Positions 50,917-53,657 of a stretch of DNA of 53,657 nt are shown piece after piece (the first letter of the stretch is position 1; each line of letters starts with the position of its first letter). Source of the DNA: Comamonas odontotermitis (lineage in GTDB: Bacteria > Pseudomonadota > Gammaproteobacteria > Burkholderiales > Burkholderiaceae_C); assembly GCF_014207855.1 (NCBI RefSeq), contig NZ_JACHKZ010000026.1:1-53657 (forward strand), written 5' to 3'. Position numbers and translations under genes: made by a program. The notes beneath the pieces were generated by a model. That model did not search any database. It was not told the origin of the DNA and saw nothing but the letters and a program-made list of their open reading frames with translations.

Positions 50917-51159
50917 GGTCTACTCCTTCAAATGCGCAAATCGGGGCGAGCCCCTCATGCGCGCTCTTGTTGCAGCGACCAACTGTTTTGGAAATTCATC
51001 CATCTGCAGCGGGATCGCCATCTGCGTTGGCCAAAGATTTAAGTGATCTTGCATCACACCAACGGTCTTGGATGGCCTGCTACGGAAATTTATTCAAAAT
51101 CCATAGCAGCCCACCACACCAGACGGGCGCTACGCGCCAGTCTGACGATTTTTTAGCAA
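50917..51159 (-). promoter_or_regulatory. L10 operon leader
   Basis: A 243-base gap between rplA and rplJ. At 51120–51144 it has a near-perfect hairpin, CAGAC-G-GGCGC with GCGCC-A-GTCTG (loop TAC). Leaders of this operon normally bind the L10–L7/L12 complex, so translational autoregulation is likely. The exact binding fold cannot be fixed by eye. Confidence 0.5.
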
Positions 51160-51855
51160 TTACGCTGCGATGGTTTGTGCGTCAACGCGGACGCCCACAC
51201 CCATCGTAGACGACACTGCCACCTTGCGCAGGTACAGGCCCTTGCTCGAAGCAGGCTTGGCCTTGTTCAGAGCATCCACCAGTGCAGCCAGATTGCCTTG
51301 CAGCTTGTCGTTCTCGAACGAGCGACGGCCGATGGTCGAGTGCACGATACCAGCCTTGTCAACACGGAACTGAACTTGACCAGCCTTGGCGTTCTTCACA
51401 GCCGTAGCCACATCAGGAGTCACCGTACCAACCTTGGGATTAGGCATCAGGCCACGTGGGCCCAGGATCTGGCCCAGGGTACCCACAACGCGCATGGCGT
51501 CAGGAGCAGCGATCACCACGTCGAAAGGCATGTCACCAGCCTTGACTTGCGCAGCCAGGTCGTCCATACCCACCACATCAGCACCTGCAGCCTTGGCTTC
51601 TTCAGCCTTGGCACCTTGTGCAAACACGGCAACGCGAGTGGTCTTGCCAGTGCCGTGAGGCAGCACCACGGCGCCACGCACCACTTGGTCCGACTTCTTG
51701 GCATCCACGCCCAGCTGAATTGCCACGTCGATGGACTCATCAAACTTGGCCGTTGCAGCTTCCTTGACGAGAGCTACTGCATCAGCAAATGCGTACAGCT
51801 TGGTGGTGTCCACCTTGCCTTGCAGGGCCTTTTGCTTCTTGGTCAACTTTGCCAT
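51160..51855 (-). CDS. rplA: 50S ribosomal protein L1
   Basis: A 231-residue protein of the L1 stalk. I chose the ATG at 51855 ([14 protein letters not shown]), one base after the rplK stop. The family motif [15 protein letters not shown] lies near residue 175, and [15 protein letters not shown] is the L1 signature. L1 usually represses the L11 operon by binding its own mRNA. Length is normal. Confidence 0.98.
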   Translation of the reverse strand: MAKLTKKQKALQGKVDTTKLYAFADAVALVKEAATAKFDESIDVAIQLGVDAKKSDQVVRGAVVLPHGTGKTTRVAVFAQGAKAEEAKAAGADVVGMDDLAAQVKAGDMPFDVVIAAPDAMRVVGTLGQILGPRGLMPNPKVGTVTPDVATAVKNAKAGQVQFRVDKAGIVHSTIGRRSFENDKLQGNLAALVDALNKAKPASSKGLYLRKVAVSSTMGVGVRVDAQTIAA

Positions 51856-51856
51856 T

Positions 51857-52288
51857 TCAGAGACCCTCCACCGTAACGCCCATGGAACGGGCAGAACCAG
51901 CCAACGTACGCACAGCGGCGTCCACATCAGCGGCGTTCATGTCCTTCAGCTTGGTCTTGGCGATCTCTTCCAGCTGAGCGCGGGTGATCTTGCCAACCTT
52001 GTTAGCCAGAGGATTGGACGAGCCCTTGTCCAGCTTGATAGCCTTCTTGATCAGCACCGTTGCAGGTGGGGTCTTGATCACGAAGGTGAAGCTCTTGTCC
52101 GCGAAAGCGGTGATCACCACAGGCAGTGGCAGACCTGGTTCAACACCTTGGGTCTGGGCGTTGAACGCCTTGCAGAATTCCATGATGTTCAAACCACGCT
52201 GACCCAGTGCGGGACCGATAGGTGGCGATGGATTGGCCTTACCAGCTGGCACTTGCAGCTTGATGAAGCCGACAATTTTCTTTGCCAT
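51857..52288 (-). CDS. rplK: 50S ribosomal protein L11
   Basis: A 143-residue GTPase-centre protein. The N-terminal [20 protein letters not shown] and the C-terminal 23S-binding part ([20 protein letters not shown]) are typical. It is followed after one base by rplA. The 125 bases upstream, after nusG, probably carry the promoter or the L1-binding leader. Confidence 0.98.
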   Translation of the reverse strand: MAKKIVGFIKLQVPAGKANPSPPIGPALGQRGLNIMEFCKAFNAQTQGVEPGLPLPVVITAFADKSFTFVIKTPPATVLIKKAIKLDKGSSNPLANKVGKITRAQLEEIAKTKLKDMNAADVDAAVRTLAGSARSMGVTVEGL

Positions 52289-52413
52289 TTTTAGCTCCTT
52301 GCGGGTACAAACGCCTGCACAACTACTGCACAGGCTCCCCGGGGTTAAGACTCTGTTTAGGCACCGAGTCCGTAAGTGCTTGAAAAGAAATCAGGTTTTT
52401 TGATGAAAAAGAC

Positions 52414-53007
52414 TTAGGTCTTTTCAACCTGACCAAATTCGAGCTCAACAGGAGTTGAGCGGCCGAATATCATAACAGAAACGCGAAGTCGACTCTTTTC
52501 GTAGTTTACTTCTTCAACAGTTCCGTTGAAATCGGTGAAAGGGCCTTCCTTCACGCGGATCAGTTCGCCAACCATGAATTCGATCTTGTGGCGAGGCTTG
52601 TCTGAGCCTTCTTCCATCTGGTGGACGATCTTCTGCACTTCTGCTTCAGAGATCGGCGCGGGGCGATTTTTGGCGCCACCCACAAAACCGGTCACCTTGC
52701 TGGTGTGCTTCACCAAGTGCCAGGTATCGTCGTCCATCACCATTTCGACGAATACGTAGCCTGGGAACAAACGACGCTCGGTGGTCTTCTTCTGACCGTT
52801 GCGCACCTCCACCACCTCTTCGGTAGGCACCAGAATGCGGCCAAACTTGCTTTGCATGTCCGAACGGTTGATGCGCTCCTGGATATTGCGCTCCACCGCC
52901 TTTTCCATTCCCGAATAGGCATGCACGATGTACCAACGCAGATCTGGATTAGCAGCGCCAATAGGCGCCTCGGCGCCTGTATTCATTGTTTCGTCTGTGT
53001 TCGACAT
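52414..53007 (-). CDS. nusG: Transcription elongation/antitermination factor NusG
   Basis: A 197-residue NusG with the NGN domain ([21 protein letters not shown], then [13 protein letters not shown]) and a C-terminal KOW domain ([15 protein letters not shown]). I chose the ATG at 53007, whose A overlaps the secE stop (TAATG) and which has GGAGGAA before it; the longer frame to 53046 lies inside secE. It slows pausing and links RNA polymerase to ribosomes or Rho. Confidence 0.98.
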   Translation of the reverse strand: MSNTDETMNTGAEAPIGAANPDLRWYIVHAYSGMEKAVERNIQERINRSDMQSKFGRILVPTEEVVEVRNGQKKTTERRLFPGYVFVEMVMDDDTWHLVKHTSKVTGFVGGAKNRPAPISEAEVQKIVHQMEEGSDKPRHKIEFMVGELIRVKEGPFTDFNGTVEEVNYEKSRLRVSVMIFGRSTPVELEFGQVEKT

Positions 53008-53390
53008 TACTTCCTCCAGCCCAGAACCAGGTCGTACAGAACCCACTCCAGCGTTTTATCAGTCATCCACAAGAACAACGACATGATGACAACAAACGCA
53101 AACACGTAAGCCGTCATCTGCAGCGTCTCTTTGCGCGAAGGCCAAACAACCTTTTTGACTTCGCGCCAGGAATCCTTGGCAAAACCAACAAACTGCTTAC
53201 CAGGCTCAGACACTAGGAACACTGCAGCAGCAGCAATCAAGCCCACCAGCAACACAGCCCATTGCACCACCGAGCCTTGCTTGGACAGCAGGTAGAAACC
53301 TGCGATACCAGCAATGACCAATACTGCCACGGCAAACAGCTTGAGCTTGTCCGCACCAGAACTAACAGTTTCAACTTGTGTAGCAGCCAT
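53007..53390 (-). CDS. secE: Preprotein translocase subunit SecE
   Basis: A 127-residue SecE with three transmembrane helices (about 20–40, 43–63 and 95–118), the longer form common in proteobacteria. The conserved amphipathic stretch [20 protein letters not shown] precedes the last helix. It forms the SecYEG channel. Its stop overlaps the nusG start, so the two are translationally coupled. The ATG at 53390 is preferred to a GTG at 53402. Confidence 0.96.
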   Translation of the reverse strand: MAATQVETVSSGADKLKLFAVAVLVIAGIAGFYLLSKQGSVVQWAVLLVGLIAAAAVFLVSEPGKQFVGFAKDSWREVKKVVWPSRKETLQMTAYVFAFVVIMSLFLWMTDKTLEWVLYDLVLGWRK

Positions 53391-53475
53391 GTCGACAATC
53401 ACATTAAAAAATAGGCATCATTCAAGACGCCGAAGCCCGCCATGATCTGGCGGGCTTGGTTTTCCACTTATTCAG

Positions 53476-53551
53476 TGGCAGGGGCAGTAGGAATCGAACC
53501 TACAACCTTCGGTTTTGGAGACCGACGCTCTGCCAATTGAGCTATACCCCT
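53476..53551 (-). tRNA. tRNA-Trp (CCA)
   Basis: A 76-base tRNA with encoded CCA and anticodon CCA (in CTCCAAAA). The acceptor stem AGGGGTA pairs fully with TGCCCCT (one G·U). It lies between tuf and secE, the conserved betaproteobacterial position. Confidence 0.98.
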
Positions 53552-53564
53552 ACGATCTCAAAGA

Positions 53565-53657
53565 TTACGCAATGATCTTGGCAACCACGCCAGCGCCAAC
53601 GGTACGGCCACCTTCGCGGATAGCGAAGCGCAGACCTTCTTCCATAGCGATAGGAGC
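53565..53657 (-). CDS. tuf: Elongation factor Tu, C-terminal end (partial)
   Basis: The window edge cuts this gene. The last 30 residues end [20 protein letters not shown], then IIA and stop, which is the EF-Tu C-terminus. It lies just upstream of tRNA-Trp on the minus strand. Confidence 0.97.

Noticed and set aside
52411..52432. AAAAGAC/GTCTTTT hairpin at the nusG stop considered as a terminator
   Set aside because: Low GC, overlaps the stop codon, and rplK must be transcribed beyond it; too weak to call.

Overview
The window looks like chromosomal DNA of a betaproteobacterium of the family Comamonadaceae (order Burkholderiales), most likely Comamonas or a close relative. The reasons are the conserved tuf–tRNA-Trp–secE–nusG–rplKAJL–rpoBC block, a 1410-residue RpoC, the rsmB–DUF4390–NtrY/NtrX-like cluster, pilT and pilU with a cyclic-nucleotide-binding gene between them, and high GC. 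No species can be named from the sequence alone.

The left part (1–10.8 kb) is accessory and mosaic. It begins with a decayed IS5-family insertion sequence (283–1239) with recognisable 14-bp inverted ends. Next come an AT-rich acyltransferase gene and about 1.2 kb of AT-rich DNA without a gene. Then follow an arginase-fold enzyme paired divergently with an Lrp/AsnC regulator, a lone cytosolic protein of unknown role, a secreted protein with two tandem domains, and an AraC regulator–oxidoreductase–SDR cluster on the minus strand.

From 11 to 25 kb the genes concern envelope, stress and iron: OmpW, a PfpI-family protein, an FtrA-type regulator divergent from a rhodanese with a perfect palindrome between them, a TonB receptor plus siderophore-binding protein behind a Fur box, a DUF445 membrane protein, and flavohaemoglobin (hmp) divergent from norR. 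The hmp–norR gap holds a readable sigma-54 promoter and three GT-N7-AC sites, which form a complete nitric-oxide response circuit.

From 25 to 41 kb the content is conserved housekeeping: FKBP, class V aminotransferase, yggS, pilT/CNB/pilU, a 3-hydroxyisobutyrate-dehydrogenase-like enzyme, dolP-like/diaA/yraN/rsmI, an Hsp70-like protein, tRNA-Phe (with an odd acceptor mismatch), a two-component pair, DUF4390 and rsmB. From 41 to 53.7 kb lies the transcription–translation block on the minus strand, running from the end of tuf through tRNA-Trp, secE, nusG, the L11/L1 and L10/L7-L12 genes, and rpoB and rpoC, with a strong terminator after rpoC.

I see no CRISPR array, prophage, or obvious new multi-gene system. 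The best leads are regulatory (the NorR/sigma-54 region, the FtrA palindrome, the isolated 18-bp hairpin) and a few unusual proteins (an arginase-fold enzyme with a changed metal-site motif, the two-domain secreted protein, a response regulator lacking its AAA+ domain).
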